Assembly (NCBI GenBank): GCA_013306675.1
Contig: JABLUY010000029.1
Span: 62,001 to 126,000 of the forward strand
DNA: 64,000 nucleotides
DNA from: Thraustochytrium sp. TN22
Taxonomy: Eukaryota; Sar; Bigyra; Thraustochytrida; Thraustochytriidae
Direction of reading: 5' to 3'
In this document: positions 38,152 through 47,341 of the stretch, piece after piece
How positions within the stretch are numbered: position 1 is the stretch's first letter
Layout of the letters: each line of letters opens with the position of its first letter
Made by a program: the position numbers and the translations under genes
The notes under the pieces: model-generated
What the model was told of the DNA's origin: nothing
Seen by the model: the letters and a program-made list of their open reading frames with translations, nothing else
The model's database searches: none

Positions 38152-41100
38152 ATGGCGACGTCGCTGACGCGGCTGCCCCTGGAAGGCGATGGCATCGTGA
38201 AGAACATTTATCACTTCTTGTGGACGCGCGACGAGCTGGACTGCGGCCCAAAGATCAACATCCCGGATACGGTCATCTATGAGTTTAGACAACCAGCAAC
38301 GTGGTACTTCACGAGCAAGTCAGGTCACATCAAGAAGAAGAGCCGCTACAACTTGAGCAACATCCGCATTGAAGAGGCCTTCACGCGCAACGTTTTGGGG
38401 TCCGACATCGTCGCGAGCTACCTGAGCACAGACGCTGAGTCCGGCGCGACGACCATTGAGTACTTTGACCGCGCCAGCCTCCGCGACTTCTTGTACAAGC
38501 GCGAGAAGGTGGACAATGGCATCCTACAGCGCTTTGTGGAGCCCAAGGGGACGCGCAACGTGATGATTCGCGGCGTGTGGTCGCCCAAGATCCTCCTGCT
38601 CGAGCGACGCGAAAACATGCGCCAGCTCTCGGACACGCGCGTCAGCCTCTACGAGCGTGCCGTGACGTACGAGGGGCCTGACCACTTCAGTCGCGCTGCG
38701 CCTGTGCGGGGCTCGCACTTGCCGCTCGCGGTGCAGCGCGTTTGCGAGGACATTGTCGAGCACGTCGCAGAGGTGTCTTTCCGCAAGTTCAGTATTTCGC
38801 GCATGGCGGCCAACTTCAAGGTGGACGGCCGCGACCGCGTCTGGTTCCTCTGGTGCTCCTCGCTGCGCCTCGCGCAGACTCTGCCCGCGGATCCGAACGA
38901 CGGCACGGTGCTCTCGGCCAGCGTCAACTCTGCGTCGGTGTCGTCGCTCGCGTCGCTCGGAGTTCCGCCCCGACGTCACGTGGTTCCAAGCTCCAAGGGC
39001 CCGGTCAGCCTGCTCGCCCACTGCCAGGTCCCGGATCAGGTGCAGCAGGCCTTCACCACGAGCAAGGCGAGCCGGTCAGCGGGCAGCCACTTGCCACCGG
39101 AGGAGCTCGTCCCGCCGCCACGTCTACATCAGGACGACCTGCCGCCCAACGCGCGGACATCCCCGGTCGTGCCTTCGGCGGTCAGCGCGGGGGTGGTCCC
39201 GATCCAGAGCACGACGTGTCGAAGCTGCCGCGCTGAGGTGCTCATGGACCGCTTCTATCGCGTGCCGTACAAGTCGGTGGTAGCGCACTTTGAGCAGTTC
39301 ATGACCATTCTTGCAGCCAACCACGCCGGTCTGCGTCTCCGCCGCTCCCAGCTCGCGGTGGACGGCGGCTCGCGGGCAGGCCAGCGTAGCCCGAATCAGG
39401 CGCTGCACGAGACAACCAAGGAAGATGAGACGGGCGGGAACGGTCTGCAGATCGAGTGGCCACCCGGGCGCGACCTGGTCGAGGCGGTGGGCAACGTTGG
39501 CCTGGGCCCGCTCGAGGACCTGCGCACCGCGATTCGGACCGCCAAGGACCGCTCGCGCGTTGTCATTGCGCAAGAGGACATCGAGGTGCCACCCATCATT
39601 CGCGAAGCGCATCCGCACCTGGCCGCAGCCGACTACCGGCGGTACCGGCGAGACCCGATGTTTCTCTATAAGACTGCCGCCGTCTGCGAGGACTGCTACC
39701 TCGTCTTCGCCCAGGTCGCGAGCGCGTCCAAGACGGACGAGTTCGCCAAGGAGCTGCAGCGGCAGCTCGATGAGCTCACGGGCGCGACAGCGCGGGAGGA
39801 CCCGGAGCGCCGCGCCGAGCGCCTCAAGGCCAAGAACTTGCGTGCGCAGGTCGACCACGTTGAGCGCACCTCACGCGAGCGCCGCTTGCAGCGTGAAAAG
39901 CGCCGGCGTGACCGCGAGATGCACCGCCAGGCGCACCAGCGCGCCGGCGCCCACATGGTGGCCGCGGCCAAGACGGCGCCCATGACGCGTCTCAACAAGG
40001 CGCACGGCCCCAGCATGCCGCCGCGAATCGACGAGAAGAACCTCTCGACCATCGCAGTGTGTCGCTCCGAGCCCGTACTGGAGACGTTGCGCAAGCGCGA
40101 GGTGGAGCTGGCCAGCGCGGCCGCCCGCGACGGCACGAGCGGCAGCGGCAGCGGAGGCGACTTCTTCGACGCGAGGGCGGACGTCAGAGAAGGAGCTGAT
40201 GTGGCTGACCTTGCGCCGGACTTCCAGCAAGAGCTGCGAGAGCGCGAGAATGCATTCTTCCGTGACCTGTACAAGAATCCGAACCTGGAGCATGGCCACC
40301 CGCTCGCCCACATGGTCGCTTCGCACGCCAAGGTGTCCATCACGGAGGCCGCGCTTTCGAGCGACGGGCCAGCCGCCAATGCCGCCGCAGGCGGTGGGGC
40401 CGAGGCCGCACGCAAGCCGCAGGCGCGGAGGCGGTCCGCGGCCAAGGCCCTGCTCTCGCGCGTGCTCAGCCCTCGCGAGCTGCAGGACGTGGACTGGAGC
40501 AGCCCGTACGTGCAGACGCAAGTGGTGAATCGACCGCGCGGCACGAGCGCGCGACGGCGCAGGAGCCCGCGACCGCGCTCCGCTGACGCCGCGCAGGTGC
40601 CCACGGTGGACGGCGTCAACGACGCGGCGGCACTCACGGCCGCTCTAAGCCGCCCGGCCTCACGCGAGTCGCAAAGCGCAGCAGAGCACCGCGACTTTCT
40701 TCTCAAGACGCTCGAGCACGTGCAGTCGCAGCTCGACAACCCGCTCCCGCTCAACCAGGCCGTCGGCCTTGGCAAGTCGGCCGAGGTGGCGGCGGATTGT
40801 CTCGAGTCGGCCACGGACCTCGACGCGGCTTGGGATGCCCGCGACCGCGCGCTCCTCGCCACGCCGTCCAACCTCGGCCGCGTGCTGCGCACCGCTGTAC
40901 ACGTCGGCGGCGTGCGCATGATGGCCGCCGTCGACATCAACGGGACCGACATGGTCCTCACAATCTTCAATCCCCGCCTCAGCCTGTCGCAGCGGATCGA
41001 CCTGCCCATGTCCGCCGTACTTGAGAACGCGCCGCCTAGTTGCACCTCCAGCGAGGACCTCGCTCGTTTTGTGCTCGACACGCTCGAGCCGGACACTGTC

Positions 41101-41187
41101 TCGGACATTTTGCCAGAGACCGACACTGAGACTGCGACTACCGCGGTTCGCGTTGCCTTCGCTGACCTGCACAAGCCGTCATCATAG
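38152..41187 (+). CDS. Large conserved-looking protein of unknown function
   Basis: 1,011 aa from MATSLTRLPLEGDG, chosen because well-ordered sequence begins here. The N-terminal third (about residues 1-240) is compact and non-repetitive: KNIYHFLWTRDELDCGPKIN, IEYFDRASLRDFLYKREK, NVMIRGVWSPKILLLERREN, MAANFKVDGRDRVWFLWCSS. It looks like a folded domain I cannot name. Two CxxC pairs lie further on (CRSC near 362 and CEDC near 513) and may form one split zinc site. A Lys/Arg-rich helix (RERRLQREKRRRDREMHRQA) and a long disordered region follow, then a final folded block (LRTAVHVGGVRMMAAVDING, MVLTIFNPRLSLSQRIDLP). No enzyme motif seen. Confidence 0.75.
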   Translation: MATSLTRLPLEGDGIVKNIYHFLWTRDELDCGPKINIPDTVIYEFRQPATWYFTSKSGHIKKKSRYNLSNIRIEEAFTRNVLGSDIVASYLSTDAESGATTIEYFDRASLRDFLYKREKVDNGILQRFVEPKGTRNVMIRGVWSPKILLLERRENMRQLSDTRVSLYERAVTYEGPDHFSRAAPVRGSHLPLAVQRVCEDIVEHVAEVSFRKFSISRMAANFKVDGRDRVWFLWCSSLRLAQTLPADPNDGTVLSASVNSASVSSLASLGVPPRRHVVPSSKGPVSLLAHCQVPDQVQQAFTTSKASRSAGSHLPPEELVPPPRLHQDDLPPNARTSPVVPSAVSAGVVPIQSTTCRSCRAEVLMDRFYRVPYKSVVAHFEQFMTILAANHAGLRLRRSQLAVDGGSRAGQRSPNQALHETTKEDETGGNGLQIEWPPGRDLVEAVGNVGLGPLEDLRTAIRTAKDRSRVVIAQEDIEVPPIIREAHPHLAAADYRRYRRDPMFLYKTAAVCEDCYLVFAQVASASKTDEFAKELQRQLDELTGATAREDPERRAERLKAKNLRAQVDHVERTSRERRLQREKRRRDREMHRQAHQRAGAHMVAAAKTAPMTRLNKAHGPSMPPRIDEKNLSTIAVCRSEPVLETLRKREVELASAAARDGTSGSGSGGDFFDARADVREGADVADLAPDFQQELRERENAFFRDLYKNPNLEHGHPLAHMVASHAKVSITEAALSSDGPAANAAAGGGAEAARKPQARRRSAAKALLSRVLSPRELQDVDWSSPYVQTQVVNRPRGTSARRRRSPRPRSADAAQVPTVDGVNDAAALTAALSRPASRESQSAAEHRDFLLKTLEHVQSQLDNPLPLNQAVGLGKSAEVAADCLESATDLDAAWDARDRALLATPSNLGRVLRTAVHVGGVRMMAAVDINGTDMVLTIFNPRLSLSQRIDLPMSAVLENAPPSCTSSEDLARFVLDTLEPDTVSDILPETDTETATTAVRVAFADLHKPSS

Positions 41188-41801
41188 CCTCGATCTGACT
41201 GATGAAGCCCTGAATGTAGCACGAAGGAAATCGCCGCCGTTTCTTTAAAATTTCTGATCCTTCCATGGCTCGTCCTGCAAGCACTGTGCGCTTCAAGGCT
41301 CTCTGACCTCCTCCACCTGGGCTTTCGAGTTGAACGCCGTGCGCTGGCGCTTGCACTGCAGCCTGAGTCCGAGCCTGAGTGAGCGGCCGCCGCGGCCTGA
41401 CGTCCACTAGCGTCGCGCCTGACCCGCGTCTGACCCGGCGGAGAACTTGAACTGGCATGAGCCGCATCATGATGCAGGCCGCTCAGGCTGACTGTACCTG
41501 ACACTCTGTGATGACCTGCCTCTGATGAGTGACTCGGACTCAGTCGGACCCCCAAGGCTCGGAACTTCAACTCAAACTGGAACCAAGTACACACGTTCTC
41601 GAGCGCGACGAGGCTTTGTCCGCGCGGCGCTGCGCAGCGCGGCGCGGCGCGGCGCGGCGCGGCGCGGCACGACGCGGCGCGACGCAGCAAGGCACAGCGC
41701 GGCGGCGTCTCCTGCATTCGGCCGCCGCGCCTGCGCGGGAAAACTGAGCGGGTGCGAGTGCACGACGGAGGGCAAGCGCTCTGCCAATACGCACGAGCAC
41801 G
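41188..41801. other. Spacer upstream of the TPR-cNMP gene
   Basis: 614 bp, with GCGGC-type runs at about 41635-41680. No gene was seen. Confidence 0.55.
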
Positions 41802-44147
41802 ATGCAGGCACAGCGGCGCAGCGCTGCGCCGCGCAGGAGCTCCGTGGACACGCTCTACGGCAAGCTGGCCAAGACGCGGCGCGAGGTGCCGGGCGATGAC
41901 CTCGGCCGACTGACGGCGCTCCCAGCCCACGCGAGGCTCATCACATCGACCAAGAGCCTGCCGATTGTGCGAGCATCCGAAGAGGAGGAGGAGGAGGAGT
42001 TTGACATGGAGGACGGCGCAGGCCTGCGCTCACGAACCGCGCCACAAAGGGAGGGCGACGAGAAGGCGGGCACTACGTCAGACCGGCAACGTCTGCGCAA
42101 ACTGGCGCTACCCAAGCCGCGAAAAGCCAAGGCAGGCGCGGGCCGCGACTTCCCGTGGCTCCTGCACACCAAGTCGATGGAGATTTTTGGATCAAGGGAG
42201 CGCGACCTGTCTGCTCGCGGAGACGCGCACCGCGCCAAGAGCCACTGGAAGAAGGAGATGACGCGGCACTCCAACACGCTTGCCATGGGCCACGGACGCC
42301 TGACGCGACCGGAGGCCTTCAAGTCGCACTTCTGCCGCGCCTTCGCGGAGGCCCGCCTCAGCGAGAACGAGGCCGCGCTCGCGGACTACTCTGCCGCCAT
42401 TGACGCGATGCCATCCAGCGGGCCGGCATATTTCAACAGGTCGGAGGTATACGCACGCCTTGGCCAGTACGAGGAGGCCATCGCGGATCTGGGCGAGGCG
42501 ATCCAGCGCGACCCGAGTCACCGCGCGGAGTACTTTGGGAACCGGGCTCTGCTCCACCGCAAGGTGGGCAACTATGCAGAGGCCATGAGCGACTACGAGG
42601 CCGCTGCGCTCAACAAACAAACACGCGCTCATCGCAGGCGCAGCGTCCGCCTGCTGGAGACCGGGCCAGTCAATTCCACGGAGGAGTTCAAGAAGCTCGC
42701 AGCGCTCGGCGCCACGGAAGGAGGGTCCGCATTGGCCGCCTGTTTGCGTAGCGAGATCGCTTCGCGAAACACAGAGAACCTGGACGAGATTTGCGCGCTC
42801 ATGCGAGAGCTCTTCCTCTTCAAGTACCTACCGCTGAAGATTCTGCGCGGTCTGAGCCAGCTTGCCAAGTTTGTCAAGGTCCGCGCGGGACACTACGTGT
42901 TCAGGCAGGACGAGGTGGGCAGTTCCATGTATGTGATTCTAAGTGGCACAGTCTCGGTGCGGAAAAGACTGGACGATTCAGCCGGGGAGTCGGTCGCCAC
43001 GGCCATCTTCAAGGAGGCGCTCGAGGGCCTCCTTCTGCCCACTGGGGCGGACGAGGCGGGCGAGGTCGTCGTAACGACCTTGCATGCCGGGGTAAGCTTC
43101 GGCGAGATCGGGGACGAGACCACCAGCACCGAGAAAGCCAACGCCTCCGCCGAGGGCGCTGCAGCAGTAGAGGCCCTCGAGGCGCCCTTGGCAGTACCCG
43201 AAGAAGGGAGCTTCTCCGAATCACTCGCGCAGGATGAGGAGGAGGCCGGCAGCGTCGCAGCGAGCGAGATGTTGGAGAACAGCCAAGCCAGGCGAAAGAG
43301 CCGCCCGGTCCAGCGCTGCAGCACCGTGCGCTCCACGCGCCGGCGGCGAGCGTCCATCTACGCGGAGAAGGACGTGGAGTTGCTTGTCTTCGAGACCGGG
43401 CAAATGGCAAACTCCGTGCTCAACAGCTACCGCGCGTGGCAGGTACAGCACCGCGTGGAGACCTTCAGCCAGAGCAGCATCTTTAGCGGGTGGACTAAAG
43501 CAGCCCTGGAGGAGCTCGCGAAGCTGGCCATGCACCAGCAGTTCGCCTCCGGCACCGAGCTCATCTCACAGGGGAGGCCCGTGGATGACCTCTTCTTCAT
43601 CCAGTGTGGCGTGTGCTGCGTCACCAAGCGAGTCGACGTCAACTCGCGCGTCCCGCCGGCGGAGCATCCCATCCGTGCGACTTCGTATGGCGCCATCATC
43701 GAGGATGCGCAGAGCGAGCACGCCGGAAGCACTCTGCGCGGAGGCCCAACAAGTCGCGCACAGAGCAGCAAAAGGCCGCCCGAGTGGCGTGACTTCGAGG
43801 TGGGCGTACTAGGCCGCGGCCAGGTTGCTGGGGAGCTCGTGGTGCTCGAGAACCACCGTCAGGTGCCCTCGCCGGTTACGATTACGGCAACCACCTCCGT
43901 GGACGTCCTGGTGATTTCGCGCTCACAGCTGGTCGACATCATGCCGAGCTTTTACGGCGAGTCCATGGCCAAGATTCGAGAGAATCTGCGCGTCAATGCG
44001 CGGCCCACCGCCGTCGTTCGCACCTCGTATGCTGAAAACCGCAACTGGGAGCGCGAAAAGAGGCGACTCGTGCTCACAAATGTCACCATGAACAACCGCC
44101 TGCTGCGTGCGCAGCGCGAATTCGAGGCGTCCATGCAGGGCATGTAA
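41802..44147 (+). CDS. TPR protein with two cyclic-nucleotide-binding domains
   Basis: 781 aa. A disordered N-terminal region with a Glu run precedes three TPR units (about 170-285: AFAEARLSENEAALADYSAA, AYFNRSEVYARLGQYEEAIA, YFGNRALLHRKVGNYAEAM). Two cNMP-type beta-roll domains follow. The first starts near 350 (FVKVRAGHYVFRQDEVGSSM, YVILSGTVSV) and carries a long acidic insert after FGEIGDE. The second starts near 580 (FASGTELISQGRPVDDLFFI) and ends SVDVLVISRSQLVDIMP. Neither shows the full FGExAL...RxA phosphate-binding cassette of PKA (FGEIGDE and VAGELVVLENHR are the nearest), so nucleotide binding is doubtful. AATAAA at 44150-44155, just after the stop, could be the polyadenylation signal. 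Confidence 0.8.
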   Translation: MQAQRRSAAPRRSSVDTLYGKLAKTRREVPGDDLGRLTALPAHARLITSTKSLPIVRASEEEEEEEFDMEDGAGLRSRTAPQREGDEKAGTTSDRQRLRKLALPKPRKAKAGAGRDFPWLLHTKSMEIFGSRERDLSARGDAHRAKSHWKKEMTRHSNTLAMGHGRLTRPEAFKSHFCRAFAEARLSENEAALADYSAAIDAMPSSGPAYFNRSEVYARLGQYEEAIADLGEAIQRDPSHRAEYFGNRALLHRKVGNYAEAMSDYEAAALNKQTRAHRRRSVRLLETGPVNSTEEFKKLAALGATEGGSALAACLRSEIASRNTENLDEICALMRELFLFKYLPLKILRGLSQLAKFVKVRAGHYVFRQDEVGSSMYVILSGTVSVRKRLDDSAGESVATAIFKEALEGLLLPTGADEAGEVVVTTLHAGVSFGEIGDETTSTEKANASAEGAAAVEALEAPLAVPEEGSFSESLAQDEEEAGSVAASEMLENSQARRKSRPVQRCSTVRSTRRRRASIYAEKDVELLVFETGQMANSVLNSYRAWQVQHRVETFSQSSIFSGWTKAALEELAKLAMHQQFASGTELISQGRPVDDLFFIQCGVCCVTKRVDVNSRVPPAEHPIRATSYGAIIEDAQSEHAGSTLRGGPTSRAQSSKRPPEWRDFEVGVLGRGQVAGELVVLENHRQVPSPVTITATTSVDVLVISRSQLVDIMPSFYGESMAKIRENLRVNARPTAVVRTSYAENRNWEREKRRLVLTNVTMNNRLLRAQREFEASMQGM

Positions 44148-44225
44148 GAAATAAAAAGTGACCTGGTCAGACTGTGAGGTCCATCGCAGTCCAAGAGACT
44201 CGGAGGACGACCACATCGCAGCTTG

Positions 44226-44229
44226 CCCA

Positions 44230-44273
<44 letters not shown>

Positions 44274-44278
44274 CTTGC
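44226..44278. repeat. (CCTG)n microsatellite
   Basis: About twelve units in the 133 bp between two convergent genes, ending two bases before the stop codon of the small secreted-protein gene. Confidence 0.92.
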
Positions 44279-44280
44279 CT

Positions 44281-44688
44281 TCAGAGCTCCTCCTTGCCAG
44301 CTTGCGCGGAGGCCTCCGCTTGCGCCTCCAGCTTCTGCCTACGTTCGTTGTTGCGCTCCCGGATAAGCTTGAGCGTCATCGCCTGCTCGCGCTCGGTCAT
44401 CTTGTCCCAGTTCGTGATCCTGCGCGTGGTCCCGTCCGAGTTGATAATGATCGGGCCCAGCGTGTCAAACACCAGCTTGCCGCCCACCTCCAGCGTCGGC
44501 ACCGGCCCGCCTTGCATCGACCCGGTCTCCGGCAGGCTCAGCACGGGCTCCTGCTGCGTCTCGTCGCCGCTTGCGGCCGCCGCCCTGCCGTTCTCCTCCT
44601 CCGCCGCGCCGCCATGCGCGAGCGCGAGCGTCAGCACCAGGAGTAGCGCCACCAGCGCCGCCACGAGCGCGCGCCGCGCTCGCGCCAT
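44281..44688 (-). CDS. Small secreted/ER protein with conserved GPIIINSDGTTRRI block
   Basis: 135 aa. MARARRALVAALVALLLVLT, ending LALAHGG, is a signal peptide, and an acidic linker follows. The C-terminal 70 residues are the conserved part: VGGKLVFDTLGPIIINSDGT, TRRITNWDKMTEREQAMTLK, LIRERNNERRQKL. The pattern GPxxxNxDGTxxRIxNWxxM, then RNxxR, matches a small plant and protist protein family of unknown function (I recall the cotton fibre protein Fb14 group). That group generally lacks a signal peptide, so the leader could instead target an organelle. The final Lys-Glu-Glu-Leu is close to an ER-retrieval tetrapeptide, which would fit ER residence. Confidence 0.7.
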   Translation of the reverse strand: MARARRALVAALVALLLVLTLALAHGGAAEEENGRAAAASGDETQQEPVLSLPETGSMQGGPVPTLEVGGKLVFDTLGPIIINSDGTTRRITNWDKMTEREQAMTLKLIRERNNERRQKLEAQAEASAQAGKEEL

Positions 44689-45167
44689 GCTCGCCTGCCT
44701 CCTGCGCACGCGGCCTTCCGGGCGGGCTTTGATCTGGGACTGCCGTTTGCTCCGTCGCGCGCCTGGCGCCTCCACTGGGCTCCAGCGTGGCCTCCAAGTC
44801 CTCGCGGCTCGCGAAACTCCGCCGGTTCCTCCCTCTCCCGTCGAGCGCTGCTGGTCGTCGCGACCGCGAGCCCGCGCGGCATCAGGCGCCCCGCGCGTCT
44901 CCGGGCGCCGGTGATGATTGCAGACTCTCAGGCTGCTTCGTTTGCCTGCGCATCGCAGTGCTTGTAACTCAGGCTTTCTTTCTGTGCGCCGTCGGGTTTG
45001 ACCGCGGGGACATGCAAGACGGGGTTCGAGCGCGCAACGGATCGCGTCGTGACGCTGCAGCGCAGCAGTGCATTGCAGTGGAGCGATCAAAGCTGCGATG
45101 CTGGCGAGCGATCGACCCGAGGATCGAGCGGAGCTCTGAGCGAGCCGTCGCTGAGGACTGCGCGGCC
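44689..45167. other. Divergent spacer of the small secreted protein and WW-PH-SAM genes
   Basis: 479 bp. A GGCAGGCGAGC leader abuts the minus-strand ATG. No gene was seen. Confidence 0.6.
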
Positions 45168-47082
45168 ATGGCAGAGGCGCCGAGCGAGGCGGAGGTGGCC
45201 GCATGGGTGGAGCGCGTGGACGCCAAGTCGGGCCGCACGTACTGGGGCAACTTGAAGACCAAGGTAGGTTGAGGCTCATGCGAAACAGATGGGGGCGAGG
45301 AGCGACTGACATTCTGCGGTTGATTGCGCGCGGGCACAGGAGACCACGTGGAAGGAGCCAGAGCCCGTGAGGCGCTGGCGATCCAGCTCCACGGAGGATG
45401 ATTTCGTGGAGATGGTCGACGCCAAGTCAAAGTTGCCGTACTACGTGTGCCAGCGTACCCGGAGCTCAACGTGGATTCGGCCGCTGGGCCGAATTACGCG
45501 GGCTGGAGAAAGTGGGGGCCCGTCCGTGGCCGGGGCGAGCGACACCAAGACAGTGCCCGACGCGACTCGGCGAAAGGAGCGCTTGGTTGAGACGAAGTCC
45601 GCAGTGCAGGGCGGCCTGGGCCGCACGCGTGCAAGTCAGGCTCAGTCCCCAATCTCCGAGCGTAGCGAGCTAGAGGACGCCACGTGGGTCGAGTGCCTTG
45701 ACACGAAGCGCAACAAGACCTACTACTTCAATGCGCAGACCGGCAAGTCGACGTGGAAGCGGCCTGGCACCTCCCAAGTTATCAAAGCCACGCTCTGGCA
45801 GCAGCTCAAAGCCAAGGGTCGCGCCTCGAAGCAAAAAGCCGCAGCAGCCAAGGACGATGCACGGCCCGACGCTGGCGCTGCAGTGAACGCCAAGGAGGGT
45901 TCGCGTGGCCCTGGCTCCGTCATTTCGGCTGCTGTCACAGCAGAAGACATCCAGAACAAGAACAAGGACTCTGCTGCACCGCTGCCCCTTGCGCCAAAGG
46001 AAAAAGCGGACGAGGCTTCTCATGATGTCGTGGTCTCTCCGGGAGAGAAAGCGGCCTCGAACGACGATGCTGGCGGAGCTGCTCGCAAGAAGGCATCGGC
46101 GGATGACGAGGGCGCTCAGTGCGCTTCAGAGGAAGCAGAGGCCGACGGGAGAGCTGTCGTGGCTACATTAGATGACGGATGCGCAGCCGCGGACGCTCAG
46201 AGCAAAGTTTCGTCAGAAAGCCCCCGCGACGCCATGGGCACACTGGCTGCGAACGTTGACGAGGGTTCTCCAGTACAAAAGGTGGAGCTCGTCTCGGAAG
46301 CCTGCCACGAGCAAGCCGAGGACGACGCTGATGAGGAGTCAAGCGCAGAAGTTTGCGCAGACGGGAGCGTGCGCGGCTGGCTGAACGCCAAACTAAGCAC
46401 AAGGGGCGACTTCGAACGCGCTTTTGTGAGTGTGCAGGGCGAATCGCTTCGCGTGGGCGAGACGAGTACCTTTGACTTGCGCGAAGCACAGAGTGTGGCA
46501 GTGTGCGACGAGGATGAGGTTGAGTCGGACCACGTCTTCGTGATTCGGCTAGAGGGCGCCACAAAGACATGGTTCTTTGGCACGGACTCTGTGGAGGACT
46601 TTCAGACGTGGCTTGAGGCGCTGCAGCAGCAGGTGCGAAGGACACGCGTCGCATCCATGGACGCGAGCCCTGGCGAGGGTACAGAGCCCAGCTCGGAGCC
46701 GGCGCAGCCGCCAGTACCACTGCAGCAGCGACGGCCGTTGCACCCGGCGCAGGACCTGCGCGTGAAGTTGACTGGCGCATCCTCGCCTCGTGCTCTACGC
46801 GTCCTCCCAGAAAAAGGCACGGCGGATGAGGAGTCCTCGGAGTGCTGGACTTTTGAAGCGGGTCCCATGGCTTTTAGGGCATGGGCCAGGGCGCACGGTT
46901 TCGAGGCCCACGCGGAGGCCTTCACAGAGACCGGCTACGACGACCTCCTCCTCCTGGCAGGACTAAACGATGCGGACCTCAAGGAGATGCTCGCCGAACA
47001 CGTGCGCATTTCAAAGGCGGGCCACCGCATGAAGGTGGTCCTCGCAGTACGCAAGCTACGGGCCCTAGAACGTCCGAGGTAG
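45168..47082 (+). CDS. WW-WW-WW-PH-SAM scaffold protein
   Basis: Two exons, 45168-45263 and 45340-47082, 612 aa; the 76 bp GT-AG intron splits the first WW domain, and splicing restores YWGNLKTKETTWKEP. WW1 lies at about 8-41. WW2 (FVEMVDAKSKLPYYVCQRTR, STWIRP) lies at about 51-83. WW3 (TWVECLDTKRNKTYYFNAQT, STWKRP) lies at about 145-176. After a disordered acidic region comes a PH domain (about 373-468: GWLNAKLSTRGDFERAFVSV, then WFFGTDSVEDFQTWLEAL). A SAM-like domain follows (about 540-608: FRAWARAHGFEAHAEAFTET, LKEMLAEHVRI). Such proteins link proline-rich partners to phosphoinositide membranes; the partners are unknown. Confidence 0.85.
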
Positions 47083-47167
47083 CAAGAAAAATGAAGCAAG
47101 GAAAAGATTGAAGGCAGTTTCGCTGCGGCCAAGGCTCCGACGACCCTAGATCAATCGAAGACAAGAA

Positions 47168-47266
47168 GATGCTTGACTGGAGGAGCACTTGCACTTGCGC
47201 ACTTTTCAAGGCGGGCCGGCCACCACCACATGAAGGTAGTTTACGAGGTGCGTAAGCTGCAGGGCA
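47168..47266 (+). pseudogene. Relic duplicate of the SAM-domain end
   Basis: About 100 bp downstream of the WW-PH-SAM stop, the sequence repeats the last part of the SAM coding region at 46970-47066 with many changes: GATGC at the start, TTTCAAGGCGGGCC and ACATGAAGGTAGT in the middle, and GTGCGTAAGCTGC near the end. It has small insertions and no useful frame. It looks like a decayed partial tandem duplication lying in the 3' untranslated region. Confidence 0.7.
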
Positions 47267-47341
47267 TTTGGAAAGGAATGGGAAAGCAATGAAATTGCGA
47301 AACAGTGATGTGAGAACATGCTTGGTGATCTAACATCACTG

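Noticed and set aside
41567-41851. Ala/Arg-rich open frame before the TPR-cNMP gene
   Set aside because: It comes from GCGGC runs in the leader and has no conserved sequence.
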